Origin: Channallabes apus
Taxonomy: Eukaryota; Chordata; Actinopteri; Siluriformes; Clariidae
Length of the DNA stretch: 64,000 nt
Assembly (NCBI GenBank): GCA_030522415.1
Contig: CM060127.1
Location: forward strand, 11,324,707 to 11,388,706
Reading direction: 5' to 3'
The translations under genes and the position numbers were made by a program. This document shows, one piece after another, positions 1-11,041 of the stretch (positions are counted from its first letter, which is position 1; the number at the start of each line of letters is the position of its first letter). The notes beneath the pieces are model-generated. The model saw only the letters and a list, made by a program, of their open reading frames with translations, was not told the origin of the DNA and ran no database searches.

Positions 1-40
1 GTAAACAGACGGATCGGATTTCCTGAGGCATCGTGTTCTG

Positions 41-82
41 TACGTCATTAAAACTGCGACTTCTTCGCGGTTTAATGACGTA
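41..82. repeat. Inverted repeat / potential hairpin
   Basis: Outer arms 41-52 and 71-82 are perfect reverse complements (TACGTCATTAAA / TTTAATGACGTA). The pairing continues inward with one mismatch or gap to a loop of about 4-5 bases. No coding sequence is associated. It may be the end of a small DNA transposon: a similar GTAAACAGACGG string occurs at 1-12 and near 303-314. Confidence 0.5.
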
Positions 83-338
83 ATGTTGTTCTCTGGTGGA
101 AGCGCGTGTGGGATTATAGCATCGCAGGTGACATGGAAAAGAACGTTGCATATATCACAGAGCTAACGTTAAGCATATTTCGCTTTCGTCTATCTTGGCT
201 AGTTTGTAGCGCAAGAACCTCCCTTTAAGTATGCGTGATGTTTCAGATGGTATGGCGAGTGTAAACACTTGAATCAGATATGAGTCATAGTTGAAAGAAC
301 GTGTAAACAGACGGTCAAAAAAAATCTGATATAGCCAG

Positions 339-1410
339 AGGTGGAAAGTAACGAATGACATTTACTCGCGTTACTGTAATTGAGTAGCTTTTTTGTGTAT
401 TTCTACTTTTTAAAATACTTTTTAAAATCTGTAATTTTACTTTTACTTAAGTACGTTTAGTTTGAAGTATTGTAATTCGCTACATTTTAAATCATATTCG
501 CTACTGAGTAAAAAATAAATGAATGAAAATGATAAAACAATAAAAAAAAATATTATGCTTTATAAATGCTCCGTTGCGCCGCGTGTGTGTATCATGTCCT
601 GGTCGCGCGCCGCTCCAGACTCCACTCCAGGTTTTCTGACATCGGCATCACCTGACCTTCCACACGGTCGCTTCCGCCCTGAGTGACGTCATCGACTAGC
701 GCGACCATTTATAAACCGGAGAGAGACGCGGGAAAGAGGAAAGAGGTTGTGATTTTGGCGTTTTGATATTTGGTTGTGTATTCTGGTTTGACTTTTTGCC
801 TCCAATTGACTTTGATTATTGCTTTGTCCCTTTGGTTTGGTTGGTCTTTGTATATATTTGTAGATAATTTCACTGTTTTTGGTTTAGGGAGTCCGGGAAG
901 GTACCTGTATTTTTGTTTGTGGGTTTTTTTTTTTTGCAGCTACTAAATATAAATACCATTTTGTTTGTTATTTTGGCCTGGGTCCATCCTGAATCTGATC
1001 CTCCTCCTGTGTGTGTGTGTGTGTGTGTGTGTATTTTTTTGTATATACAAACCTCATTATTTCATCAGTTAATGATTGGATCTAGTTCTTTCTGCCATAT
1101 ACCACCATTTCCATACAGTTTAAAATAGAACCCTGAACCATTCTTTTGCTGTATGACCCTAGACTGGGACGTAACACCATATTTAAGTGACCACTTTGAT
1201 TTTCAAGCACAAGAAAGACAACAGCTTTATTATGCAAATGTGTTCCTTCAGTTAAAAAACAACTAGTCAGAGATTTATATCTGCTCATCTTTTTTGAACT
1301 ACGCTAGAATGCCTCATCCCCCCCGCTGTTAAAAAAATAAAAAAGTAACTCGATAACTTTTACTGAGTAAATTATTAATGAGCTACTTTTTACTTTTTAC
1401 ACTGACTATT
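339..1410. repeat. Dispersed hAT-like repeat (GGTGGAAAGTA family), interrupted
   Basis: The left edge reads CAGAGGTGGAAAGTAACGAA and is followed by the T-rich 'tactttta...gagtagc' composition typical of a very common fish MITE. The same composition returns at about 1320-1400. A clean right terminus and a target duplication are not visible. The middle (about 570-1060) is unlike the edges, is GC-rich at first and carries a promoter-like module, so it is probably a separate insertion. The hAT assignment rests only on the terminal motif. Confidence 0.4.
684..715 (+). promoter_or_regulatory. CRE plus TATA-like promoter module
   Basis: A perfect palindromic cAMP-response element (TGACGTCA, 684-691) lies 16 bases upstream of TTTATAAA (708-715) in a locally GC-rich block. 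This spacing fits a TATA-type core promoter. No conserved protein follows, so it may be the promoter of an LTR or another mobile element (possibly a solo LTR) rather than of a host gene. Activity is inferred only. Confidence 0.35.
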
Positions 1411-2035
1411 CACACAGTGACATTATTATAGGGACTGATTTACTTTTTTTTGTTCTGTACTCTGATAATGATTTTACCGTTAATCACTTTAGGAGAGATT
1501 TTTGGGTCCAGCAGATGGCACTAATAAGCCAGTGTCACTTTATACAATGACATTTTCCATTACAGTGAACCACCTGACCATCTTATTCTACCTTTACCCT
1601 GTGATTAATCGTACAAAGCGGCCGTAAGGCAGTGAGAATGTAAAGAAGAACTTTACCCAGTGCTGAGTGTGTTGAAGTGATGAACCTCCTCTCTGTAGCT
1701 GGAACAGTAAACCACTACACCAGTCCACATCACACACCCTCACTCACAGGCAAGACAGACACGGTGGATGTAAAGGCATTTTAATATGAAATGTTCATAT
1801 GATTAACAGAGGAAAGGTGACAATTTTTAACATCCAGCCCACATGGCCAAAATGTCTACAAGAGACAAAAATTCAGTTCCAATCCAGTCACTACTGTGCA
1901 GGTGTGTGTGTGTGTGTGTGTGTGTGAACGTGTTCCATCAGTTCATTTGTAACTGCGGTGTGAGCAAAAATGGACGTCTCACGTGTGATCTGCACTAAAG
2001 AAGAGCAGCGTGCAGTGAGTTGTATTTTTCAGTGG
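1411..2035. other. Unassigned intergenic sequence
   Basis: No conserved coding sequence is seen. A short (TG)n run lies at about 1902-1925. The tract 1770-1890 is AT-rich non-coding DNA of unknown origin. Confidence 0.5.
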
Positions 2036-2036
2036 T

Positions 2037-2770
2037 CTGAGGGTGAACCTGGTGCTGAAATGACTCACGGTAGAGCATAAACAGGAGCGTTTGGATATCT
2101 GTGAGCAGAATGTGGAGCGATACTCTGAGGAAGGTGAAACGACAGATTGGTGACGAGACACGGACTCATCACTACATGTACGGAATGGAAACATCCTCAA
2201 TCGCAGACCGAGAAAATGTTCAAAAGTCGAACAATTCATCAACGCTTACAGTTTTCTGGGATTCTCAAGGGCCAAAAGTATTGAAACGTCGATTGTTGAA
2301 AGAGGTTCAACAATCGACAACGCTCGTTATAGTGAGACGCTTATTGAAGAGCTGAAGACTAAACTTCAGATTAAACACAGAGGACTGATATCCGAGGACG
2401 TCTCACGTGATGATGCACGTCTGCACATTTCTGCTCCACACTGTCGAGGTGTTAAAGCTCCTCACTATAGTCCTGAACTCACTCCATCAGACTGTCACCT
2501 GTTTGTTCCCCTGAAAGCAGAACTGCGAGGATGAAGATTCATTTCTGATGAAGAACTGAAGACAGCGGTGCATTCGTGTCTCGCAGCTCAGACTAAAACA
2601 GTTTTAATGAGGGAATTCGAAAGCGCGTTGACAGACGGACAAAGTGTATGGAAGAGATTATGTAAAACATGATGTATCTGTCTTTTCTAAAAAGTGAATT
2701 AAAATAATTTCTACAGCCAGAGTGCGGAAAATTTTTGACTCGCCTTCGTAATTACACAATGGTGTACAAA
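2037..2770 (+). mobile_element. Mariner-family transposon remnant
   Basis: Broken reading frames give mariner transposase pieces in order: a DETRTHHYMYGMETSS-like stretch (about 2153-2200), an ARLHIS-like stretch (about 2417), YSPELTPSDCHLF (about 2466-2504, the region of the last catalytic acidic residue), an ISDEELKTAVHS helix and a VWKRLCKT end (2646-2670). Several frameshifts and stops make it inactive. It lies just past the 3' end of HGH1 in the opposite orientation. The amino-terminal DNA-binding half is missing. Confidence 0.8.
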
Positions 2771-2904
2771 AGTGCACCATTGTCCAGACCGGGTCTTCTC
2801 CTAAAACAAAGATAAAGCTGTACATGTTAAACCAGCAGAGCACCGAGACCTCCAGTAGGAATTCAACTGGATGATGGAGCGACAACTGAAACTCCTGAGG
2901 AACG

Positions 2905-2915
2905 TGTGTGTGTGT

Positions 2916-2972
<57 letters not shown>

Positions 2973-2990
2973 TGTGTGTGTGTGTGTGTG
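2905..2990. repeat. (TG)n microsatellite in the HGH1 3' UTR region
   Basis: An interrupted (GT)n tract. Read on the minus strand it is a (CA)n run that begins about 20 bases after the HGH1 stop codon, so it should be part of that gene's 3' UTR. Confidence 0.9.
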
Positions 2991-3012
2991 AGATGTCTAT
3001 TCTGCTGGACGT

Positions 3013-4854
3013 TCATCGTTCCAGTCCTTCCTGATCGGCGGTGTGACTCCTCCCAGTTTCCGCTCTGAGCTGCTCTTCTCGCTCTTTCTCCATCTCCTCC
3101 TGCTCTTTGGCATCCATCTCCTTCAGCTTCTGCTCTACATCTTCAGGAATCTCCACCTCCATTAGGTTCTCCATCCCTTCCTCCGGCTCATCTCCGATCA
3201 AAACCTGGAGACACGGACACATGAGTTAAACCCGGTCACATCACGTCACGTGATCACGTCTGACAGCACAGACTTCAGCTCAGTGAGAGCCGTCAGTAGC
3301 TCGAGTGCAGGAGATCCTGATTAATGAGCTTCCAGACACCACTTAAGTTTTATAAGATTGCTATTAATTAGAAAACCTAACAAGATGGGAAAATATATCG
3401 TATAATCCTGGAACACAAGGCCAGTAAAAGGCCGTTAATCCTGAGTAAACATGAGGCTCACGTTAAGCCTCGCCTTGCTGAAGGTTTTACGACGGTGATT
3501 AAAACAGTTGGGTAAAAACCCAAAATGACTCGAGCTCTGCTTGTGGATGGAGATCAAAAGGGATCTCCTACATGTTATGAAGTACACCAAGCTTTATTAG
3601 AGGACCTTGTGACATTTTTTCCATGGAACCGCGATCTCGTGTTACACCGCCTCAGTGACAAAACCAGGAGTTTTCCACCAAATTAGTGCGTCCTGTCTGT
3701 CCTGTTTTTCCCCTTTTACTCCAGCCAGTAACTCTCTGTTTTGTAAATCCTGGATTCCATCATCGTGCTCTCCGGGGTCACAGACAAGGACTTGTTAGCA
3801 TGCTAGCTATTCACCCAGACGGGCGGGGTTAGAGCACGCGGACGCGCAGGATGTTTCAGGCTCTATGAGACTCCTGAGACCAAACGTCACACACTTTAAC
3901 TGTTCTAACCGGAGACTGGAACAACAACAGGACACACCCTCTGTGACGTCACCTGTAGGTTTTCTGAGGTTCTTAAGGGCCCAAGGTGCTGAGGTTTGAA
4001 CCCGAGACCTTCCGATCAGTAGTCCAACAACTTAACCACTGACTCCGCCCGAACCTTGTTTAATCCATAAATAAGTACCGAGTGAACAGCGCCTGTCTGT
4101 TGGCTGGAACACGCCTTCGTACCTCAGTCACCACGAGTCAGCTAGCTTAGTTTTAGCATCGGTTAAATGCTGAGGCGAATAATGTTACTTTACACGCTAA
4201 TGTTATTCTGCATCTAATTCAACTCATCCGTACGCTACACGTCACCTCACGTCACCTCCTACATTTCTTGTAATGAGCTAAACCACCATTGATTCCCGTT
4301 AGCCGGTTAGCTAAAGTGATGTATAGGAGACACTAGCGGTTTGATGCCTGCAATGCAGCCGTCACTCTAATCGGCCACGCCCCTAATCATACATCATTAA
4401 GTTTTGAATAAACAAAGATTGTAAAGGTTGTTATGCCGATGTAGCGGGTGTGTTAATTGCGCCTCCATGCATGAAGGATGCTGAATGAGTCAGTGTGAAT
4501 GCGTTAATGCTGACACACTCGCGAGTCTGTACCTGAACCAGCTTCTCACAGGCAGAGGTCACTTGTGGCTCCGTCTCCCACTTATGAAACTCGCGCATGA
4601 CGGGATAAACGTTTTTCTTCTTCATAATCTGCCGTCCCGCTTTAGTAGCCGTAAGCTGTGAGAGATCAGACACACGTCACCCGCGCGGGACAAAGCGGAA
4701 TCAGTTTAATATTTACTTCCCTTTATTCTAGAAACGTTTAGGAGTTAAATCAGTTTCTCACCAGCAGCAGCGTCTCGATGAGCATCTTGCGGATGTCGGG
4801 GTCTTCCTCTCTCGTTTTGTCGTCTGGAAGATACTGCAGATCCACAGGCAAACC

Positions 4855-4906
<52 letters not shown>

Positions 4907-5217
4907 AGGAATCAGCACTCTACTAAACACACTGAGACTTAGTGTGTGAGTGTTAAACAGTTTAATGTTCTTTGATCCTCGCGGTTAAACGCGTCACATC
5001 TGCACTACAGCACAGGAACATTCTGTTACTCAAGGATCAGCCTTTATGGATTAATTAATATCTATGGGTGCAGGTGTTTGTTTACACTCTACACAGATAG
5101 TTTTGTGTGATTCTGCAACAAAATCTGGCTGGACAGACAAACAGACAGACGTTTCTGCTCCTAATGTATAAAACAAAGATATCACTGAAAGAGTTCTGAC
5201 AAATTTACAGAGAAAAC

Positions 5218-5255
<38 letters not shown>

Positions 5256-8200
5256 ATATTATATATGAGGCAGCAAAAGCTGGAATTAAAGTCCCAGAAT
5301 GCAGTGTGACTGGTGTGATGTACTGAGTTATGGCAGGAACTCGGCTCGGCTAGTTAGTGAGCTATAAAATAACCACCGCGATGTTACAGACTGCGGTATT
5401 ATTAATGTGACCTGTTTCTAAAAGCACAGACGATAAGGACTAGAGGATTAGAGGACTAGACGATTAGAGGACTAGACGATTAGAGGACTAGACGATTAGA
5501 GGACTAGACGATTAGAGGACTAGACGATTAGAGGACTAGACGATTAGAGGATTAGAGGACTAGACGATTAGAGGACTAGAGGACTAGAGGATTAGAGGAC
5601 TAGACGATTAGAGGACTAGACGATTAGACGATTAGAGGACTAGACGATTAGAGGACTAGACGATTAGAGGACTAGACGATTAGAGGATTAGAGGACTAGA
5701 CGATTAGAGGACTAGACGATTAGAGGACTAGACGATTAGAGGACTAGACGATTAGAGGACTAGACGATTAGAGGATTAGAGGACTAGACGATTAGAGGAC
5801 TAGACGATTAGAGGACTAGACGATTAGAGGACTAGACGATTAGAGGACTAGACGATTAGAGGACTAGAGGATTAGAGGACTAGACGATTAGAGGACTAGA
5901 CGATTAGAGGACTAGACGATTAGAGGACTAGACGATTAGACGATTAGAGGACTAGAGGATTAGAGGACTAGACGATTAGAGGACTAGACGATTAGACGAC
6001 TAGACGATTAGACGACTAGACGATTAGACGACTAGACGATTAGACGACTAGACGATTAGAGGACTAGACGATTAGAGGACTAGACGATTAGACGACTAGA
6101 CGATTAGACGACTAGACGATTAGACGACTAGACGATTAGAGGACTAGACGATTAGAGGACTAGAGGACTAACGGGTCGCTGCATCGTCTCTGTAAGCAGA
6201 TGTGGTGCAGGATGTTGACGAAAAAAGTTTGGACTAAAAAAATTTATAAAATCTTAAATCAATAAATGTCAGATGCTCCAGTGTGATACGCAGTAAAACG
6301 CTTGTACGACTGCGTTTTACCGGAAATAGAAAGATTTTACTACAATGAAAAGAGCAGTGAAACACTATAGAGTACACTAAACTAAAGATAGAATTTTCAA
6401 TCAAAATTTTATAAAAATTTTAAATATTATGCTGGAATATGCAAATTTACAATTACAAAAAGATAAAAAAATAAATAGAATTAAAATAAAGATATATAAA
6501 TTACACAGGATTTAAAGAATGTAAATAAAAAAAATATAGAAGTGTGTGTTAGGCAGCCGCAGCATGATTAAAACATGAAGTATGAAATAAAACGAGTGTG
6601 TGTGTGTGTGTGTGTGTGTCCAAAGTGACCAAAGTTAGTCCTCATTTTATGTGAAACTGCTGATGGTTTATTTAACCAACACTGCCCTCTATTGGTTAAT
6701 AGAAGAAACTGCAAGAGTAAAACATACAAAAGTGAAACAACAAAAGGTGAGTGACAGGACAAAACACTTTTTATACACACAGTTGTGCTTAAAAAATTCC
6801 TGTGTATTTATTTTGTGAAAAGACCTGATAACCAGCTGGACACCTCGAACCCGTACGAGATTATGTTGAATGCAGTCAACCTTTGCTATGGGACAGATGT
6901 TTATTAGAGCTTAAAGGAGAACCTCTTACCTTCATTCTCTTCCTCGGAGAGCTCCTCTGGACCGGCCAGGGGCAACAGCAGGAAGGGCAAAATGTCCACC
7001 TGGTCACTCAGCAGCCACTCGTGATGGGCTGCGACACAAACATAAGAGAATCGTCCTGAGGGAGAGATCTACAACATGCAGAGGGTTAAGATCTCCGTGA
7101 AGTGGTCGAGTCCTCCACACATCATCTCAACACAGATACACCAGATGTTCAGTCGTTTGTATATCAGGGTGTACGTGTGTACAGTCACAGTTTAAATGCT
7201 CTTATGTGCTGCTACATCACAGCCCAGTCACGATTACACCAGTACAGACGGTGAACGTTGTGCCAGCTTGTGTGGGTCAGGGTCCAGTCCCTCAAGCCAG
7301 GTCAAGAGATTTAGGTCCACTTTAGTACCTCTGCACTACCTCCACTGTACTTCACTTGTTAGTGAGGCTTGTCAAAAAAAAAACATCTTCTGTTTCCTAG
7401 TGAGTATAAACACTGGACTTTGGAGTGATGGAAAAGGGTCATGTGACCTGATGACCCCAGACTGACCCTATTCCAGAGTGATGGGCGTGTCAGGGTGAGA
7501 AGGGAAGCGCATGAAGCGATGCTCCATCATGTATAGTGTCCACTGTACACGTCCTCTGGAGACAGTGTTATGATCTGGGGTTGATCAGTTACTCAGGTCG
7601 AGACTCAGCAACGTTATGGGGCAATAAAATGAAGTCAGCTGACGACCTGAATGTACTGAATCACCAGAGTATCACATCTGTGGAGGGTTTGTTCTTCCCT
7701 GATGGACCAGGCCATATTCCAGCACTCGGAGTGTGAGAGGGCGGTTTAGGGAACACGAGGAATCATTTACACACATGAACTGAACACCACAGTGTGCACC
7801 ATCATCAAAGCTATAAACGTCTGACTGAAATCTTAAAGTGTCTTAAAGTGTAAAAATAATCAAAACACGTACCAGAGCCACGATAAAGATCTACAGTTAT
7901 AACGTGGTCAGCTAAAGGTAATTAATTAGACGAGACCATGTTAAATAAAACTGATGTCCAATTTAATAATAATAATAATAAAAAAAAACTGAAAACATTT
8001 TCACTATATATAATTTAACTCTGCTTTAAAACACCTCTTGCTCCATGAGAAGAAATGCTGAAACATTTTCCAGGATGAACGAAGCGCTTGTACTGTGAGT
8101 CACTGCTGGAGGTGAAGGTTATAGAAATGAACGATAATATTAAACAAGCTCAGGATTACCGTAGTCAAAGCAGCAGTTTCGGAGCGTCCCCACGACGCCA

Positions 8201-8913
8201 CCCCGCCTGGTGACCGACGCCCCGTACTGTGTGTAGGGGAGAAGCCTCTGTATCACGCACCTGCAGCAAAGACACAAAGAGCTATGATGTTCAGAATGTG
8301 TGTTGAAAACACATTGTTCTCCCTGTTGTAAATCCTACCACATTCCCCAGACTTCCCCGACCCACACTGACCTTTCCTTGTCCAGGATGAAGTGCCTGGC
8401 CTGGGGTAACTGTGTGAGGTTGGACAGCAGCGGCCCGAGGTAATGCAGTGAGGCTTTCTTATTAAAGCCCTCGGTGCAGAAGATCTCGACAACCTTGGCC
8501 AGGCCGATCTGCTGCTCCTGCAGCTCGTGGAACACCTCCACACACGTCCTCTCATGCCTGGACAGGTTACTGAGGACCGAGCAGATGCGGTCAGAGAACT
8601 CGTACTCTGGGTCCAGCAGGCGGTTTAGCAGCACGGGTAAAACGCCCGCCTCCTTCACCAGGGTCTTGTGGAGCGTTTCGTCGGCTGAGAGGTTGACCAG
8701 GGCGTGGTAACAGTCCTTCACAATGGCGATGGAGACGTCTGCTGTGAGCGTGACCAGAGCCTTCAGGAAGTCCGGCTTCGTCCGTAGGTAGCGGCAGCCG
8801 TCTCGCGTCGCTGTCAGACCGAGGATGTACTCCGTGGCCTGGCCCTTAACGTCCGCCCTCGTGCCCAGTTGAAGGAAAGAGAGGAGCTCTTGAGCTTCAG
8901 TGTCGCTCAGCAT
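3013..8913 (-). CDS. hgh1: HGH1 homolog, eEF2 co-chaperone (FAM203)
   Basis: HGH1 is an armadillo-repeat-like cytosolic protein; in yeast it helps TRiC/CCT fold elongation factor 2. Six coding exons join in phase on the minus strand: 8913-8372, 8260-8160, 7028-6930, 4853-4762, 4655-4533 and 3204-3013 (stop TGA 3013-3015). They total 1149 nt, or 382 residues, close to the roughly 390 of the human protein. All introns are GT-AG. Recognisable family blocks are RRGGVVGTLRNCCF (exon 2), HEWLL...VDILPFLLLPLAGPEE (exon 3), LPVDLQYLPDDK (exon 4), TATKAGRQ (exon 5) and VLIGDEPEEGMENLMEVE (exon 6). The last exon ends in a charged Glu/Lys-rich coiled-coil-like tail. The start is the ATG at 8911-8913; a CATAG acceptor 21 bases upstream suggests a spliced 5' UTR whose first exon I could not place. 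The exon 4 acceptor abuts a (TG)n tract. Introns hold a minisatellite, a Tc1 remnant and a SINE. Confidence 0.95.
3963..4056 (-). mobile_element. tRNA-derived SINE fragment
   Basis: On the minus strand there is an A-box-like GTGGTTAAG (about 4030-4038) and a B box GGTTCAAACC (3993-4002), followed by the GGGCCC...TTAAG segment typical of a common fish SINE. It lies in HGH1 intron 5, in the same orientation as the gene. Confidence 0.6.
4857..4904. repeat. (CA)n microsatellite next to the HGH1 exon 4 acceptor
   Basis: A pure CA tract on the plus strand. On the HGH1 (minus) strand it is (TG)n running to within 3-4 bases of the AG acceptor of exon 4, where the polypyrimidine tract should be. Confidence 0.95.
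5218..5252. repeat. (TA)n microsatellite
   Basis: An alternating TA tract followed by imperfect TAATATAT sequence, inside HGH1 intron 3. Confidence 0.9.
5437..6173. repeat. 8-bp-unit minisatellite, GA(G/C)GA(C/T)TA
   Basis: About 735 bp consist only of tandem 8-mers that vary at two positions. The main arrangement is a 16-bp dimer GAGGACTA-GACGATTA. Local homogeneous runs occur: GAGGATTA inserts on the left and GACGACTA-GACGATTA dimers at about 5990-6130 on the right. It sits in HGH1 intron 3. Every copy of the C-type unit contains CTAG, so it is not coding in the frames that read this as a stop. Confidence 0.95.
6590..6620. repeat. (GT)n microsatellite
   Basis: A (GT)n run inside HGH1 intron 3, in an otherwise AT-rich stretch (6240-6900) with no other recognised feature. 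Confidence 0.85.
7170..7830 (+). mobile_element. Tc1-like transposon remnant
   Basis: Degenerate DNA matches the second half of a Tc1-type transposase: a GTTATGATCTGGGG block (the conserved VMIWG region, about 7568-7581), then SADDLNVLN (about 7634-7662) and a FFPDGPGH segment (about 7693-7716). The reading frame is broken in many places. It lies in HGH1 intron 2, antisense to the gene. Terminal repeats were not identified. Confidence 0.65.
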
Positions 8914-9184
8914 CGTGTGGGGCTTCAGAACGCTCTCACCGGCTATGAAATTACAGATGAACACAGATTATTAGAAAACATCATGAACAATATAAGGAAC
9001 AGCAGGGAGAAGCCTGATCGCAATGTACTGAACTCTACATGCAGTCTTACAATCACATACAATTTGTAGCTAAAGTTTGCAAACTTCATTAAAAATAAAA
9101 AAGCCTACAAACAAACAATGACTTTTAGGGTGGACATTAAAGACGGTCCTGTGCTCGATCAGCTTATACAATATGTGGCTGTAA

Positions 9185-9500
9185 CAGTAACTAACTGTTA
9201 TCTCTCCTCCTCTTTTTCTTTCCTTCTCCCTGCCTGAGTACACACGTCTCTCCTGCGCTGCCAGTGATCCAGACCCCCTCTGACGTCTGACCCTGTCTGA
9301 CTCGTCCTGGTGTCCCTCTTCTGGTTGGAGATCTCGTCACATGGACGTCCCGTGTGGTCTGTCTGGGATGCGTGTGGTGACTGGTGACGGTTCCACTTCA
9401 CCATGAAGACGGTCTCGTCCTCGGCTGATACAGACAGCTGTCTCTCTGAGGACGTGTGACTGCAGTCGCTCGATAGTTCAGGACTGGAGTTTCCTACAGT
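9185..9500 (+). mobile_element. L2 LINE 3' UTR fragment
   Basis: The sequence from the CT-rich tract (9200-9230) through 'gctgccagtgatccagac', 'ttctggttggagatctcgtc' and 'gatagttcaggactgga' is collinear with the 3' UTRs of the L2 copies at 16.9-17.24 kb and 47.9-48.25 kb. It contains no reading frame. It lies upstream of HGH1. Confidence 0.8.
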
Positions 9501-9540
9501 CTACTAGTTTTACAAGAATACATTAAAAGTAAGACATGGG

Positions 9541-9660
9541 GGTGGTGCCTCAGGTGGCTTCAGCTTGTTGATTTTCCTGATCTGAGGATCTGGGTTTGAG
9601 CCTCGCCCATCTGTGTGATGCCACGCCCTGTTCCACCCAGCCACATGCAGGCAGATACGT
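9541..9660 (+). mobile_element. Possible tRNA-like SINE
   Basis: A GGTTTGAGCCTC-like B box (about 9591-9602) lies about 50 bases after a weak A-box-like segment. The family was not recognised. Confidence 0.3.
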
Positions 9661-10320
9661 TAATATTTGAGATATTATGAAACATAAGCAATATTCGGTT
9701 TCCTCTAACCAGTCTGTCAGACATCTCTTTATTCCAGCATCGCACCTTTATAACACAAGTAAACCGGAGTATTTTAAATCTGTGATTAAATCGATAACAA
9801 TTTTTATTGATTGACAGCATTAATATATATTTATTTATTTATCTGCACACTCAGTATATTTTATCATTTAATGACCAAATAGTTCTAAAGAAATGTCAGT
9901 CTCTTATGTTCTATTCTAATGAAACTCTGTTCTGCCTCGTTATTAAATCTCACCTGGTCACAGGTGCTGAAGGAGAAAGAAGCAGGTATGACGTCATCAG
10001 GCGACTACAGACACTTTGTAAAGGCGGATTAGTTACTTTGTTCCCTTCAGCAGTGGTGCAGTGACCGTGTCAGTAGAAGAGGCGTCAGTACAGATGTTAC
10101 CAGGTGAAATATTAATAATATTAGTAATAATGAACATTTAGTGATGTTACTGCAGTTTAATTTATTAATTTAACTGTAGGATTTTTATGAAACACAGTGA
10201 CATTAGATTAGAAACTGAGATCACGTGTTACAGATCTAACAGTAAACATGAGACACCGGATTCCTCAGGTACAAAACACTGAGAGGGATTTAAATAAACC
10301 TTAAACACTCTCACCTTATA
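9661..10320. other. Unassigned sequence upstream of HGH1
   Basis: AT-rich DNA with no conserved reading frame. It should contain the HGH1 promoter and any non-coding first exon, but no CpG-rich core or clear donor site could be fixed. Confidence 0.4.
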
Positions 10321-10369
10321 CACGACTCAAACACATGGTGTAGAGACCGACTGCTTCCCCTGTTGTGGC

Positions 10370-10545
10370 GATGAGTGAAGCCGCTTTACTGCCCCCTGCA
10401 GGACTGGAGAGGTGTTGTTCTTCTGCTTCTTCTTCGTTCGCTTTCTTTTTGTTTTGGCGGCTGGCTGCCAACTTATAGGTGCCAACTTATGCTTTCGCCA
10501 CCTGCTGGACTGGAGGAGAGTTAATGTGACGCGCATATAATACAT
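10370..10545. repeat. Dispersed fish repeat (TTCTTCTTC...TGGCGGCTGGC)
   Basis: A TTCTTC run is followed by 'tttggcggctggctgccaac' and 'cgccacctgctggactgga', a combination familiar from repeats in many fish genomes. It may be the minus-strand 3' end of an RTE-like LINE. The class is uncertain. Confidence 0.4.
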
Positions 10546-10567
10546 ACATGCATACAAATAAGAATAC

Positions 10568-10645
10568 ATTCAATTCAGTTTTATTTGTATAGCGCTTTTA
10601 AAAATTGTCATTGTCGCAAAGCAGTTTTACACAATCAAGATAATT
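10568..10645 (-). mobile_element. L2 LINE 3' terminal fragment
   Basis: The reverse complement reads through 'acaatgacaatttttaaaagcgctatacaaataaaactgaattg', split here as 'ttaaaagcgctatacaaata' and flanks. This is the terminal tail shared by all L2 copies in the window. It is only about 75 bases long, as expected of severe 5' truncation. Confidence 0.8.
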
Positions 10646-11041
10646 ATTTAAGTTTGCATGGAATATGAGTGTGGATGAATACATTACATTAGAATCACAA
10701 TAGCTTGTACTGTTTGTAGTGTCTGTAATTAAACCATACTGCACTAAACATGTCTGGAGTAATCAGGACTTATTGTGTAATAATGAATACATTCATGTCT
10801 TTACACAGAGATGGAGCTCATCTCTCTCTGTTATATTTACAGTCTCAGTATCTTCTCTGTAAGAACACTTCATCAGGCCGTGAGGTGAAGCAGCTTTTCG
10901 TTTCATTCTGTTCCCATATATGGGGCACTACATTCTTTTTATTCCAATAAAAGGGATCAATTGGTATAGAATGAAAAAATAAAAGTTCTCCATGTATAAT
11001 GCAGCAGTTTTCTTTCTTCCTTTCTTTTTTTTTTTTTTTTT

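Noticed and set aside
5437..6173. CRISPR-like array
   Set aside because: The repeats are contiguous 8-mers with no unique spacers, in a eukaryotic intron; this is a minisatellite.
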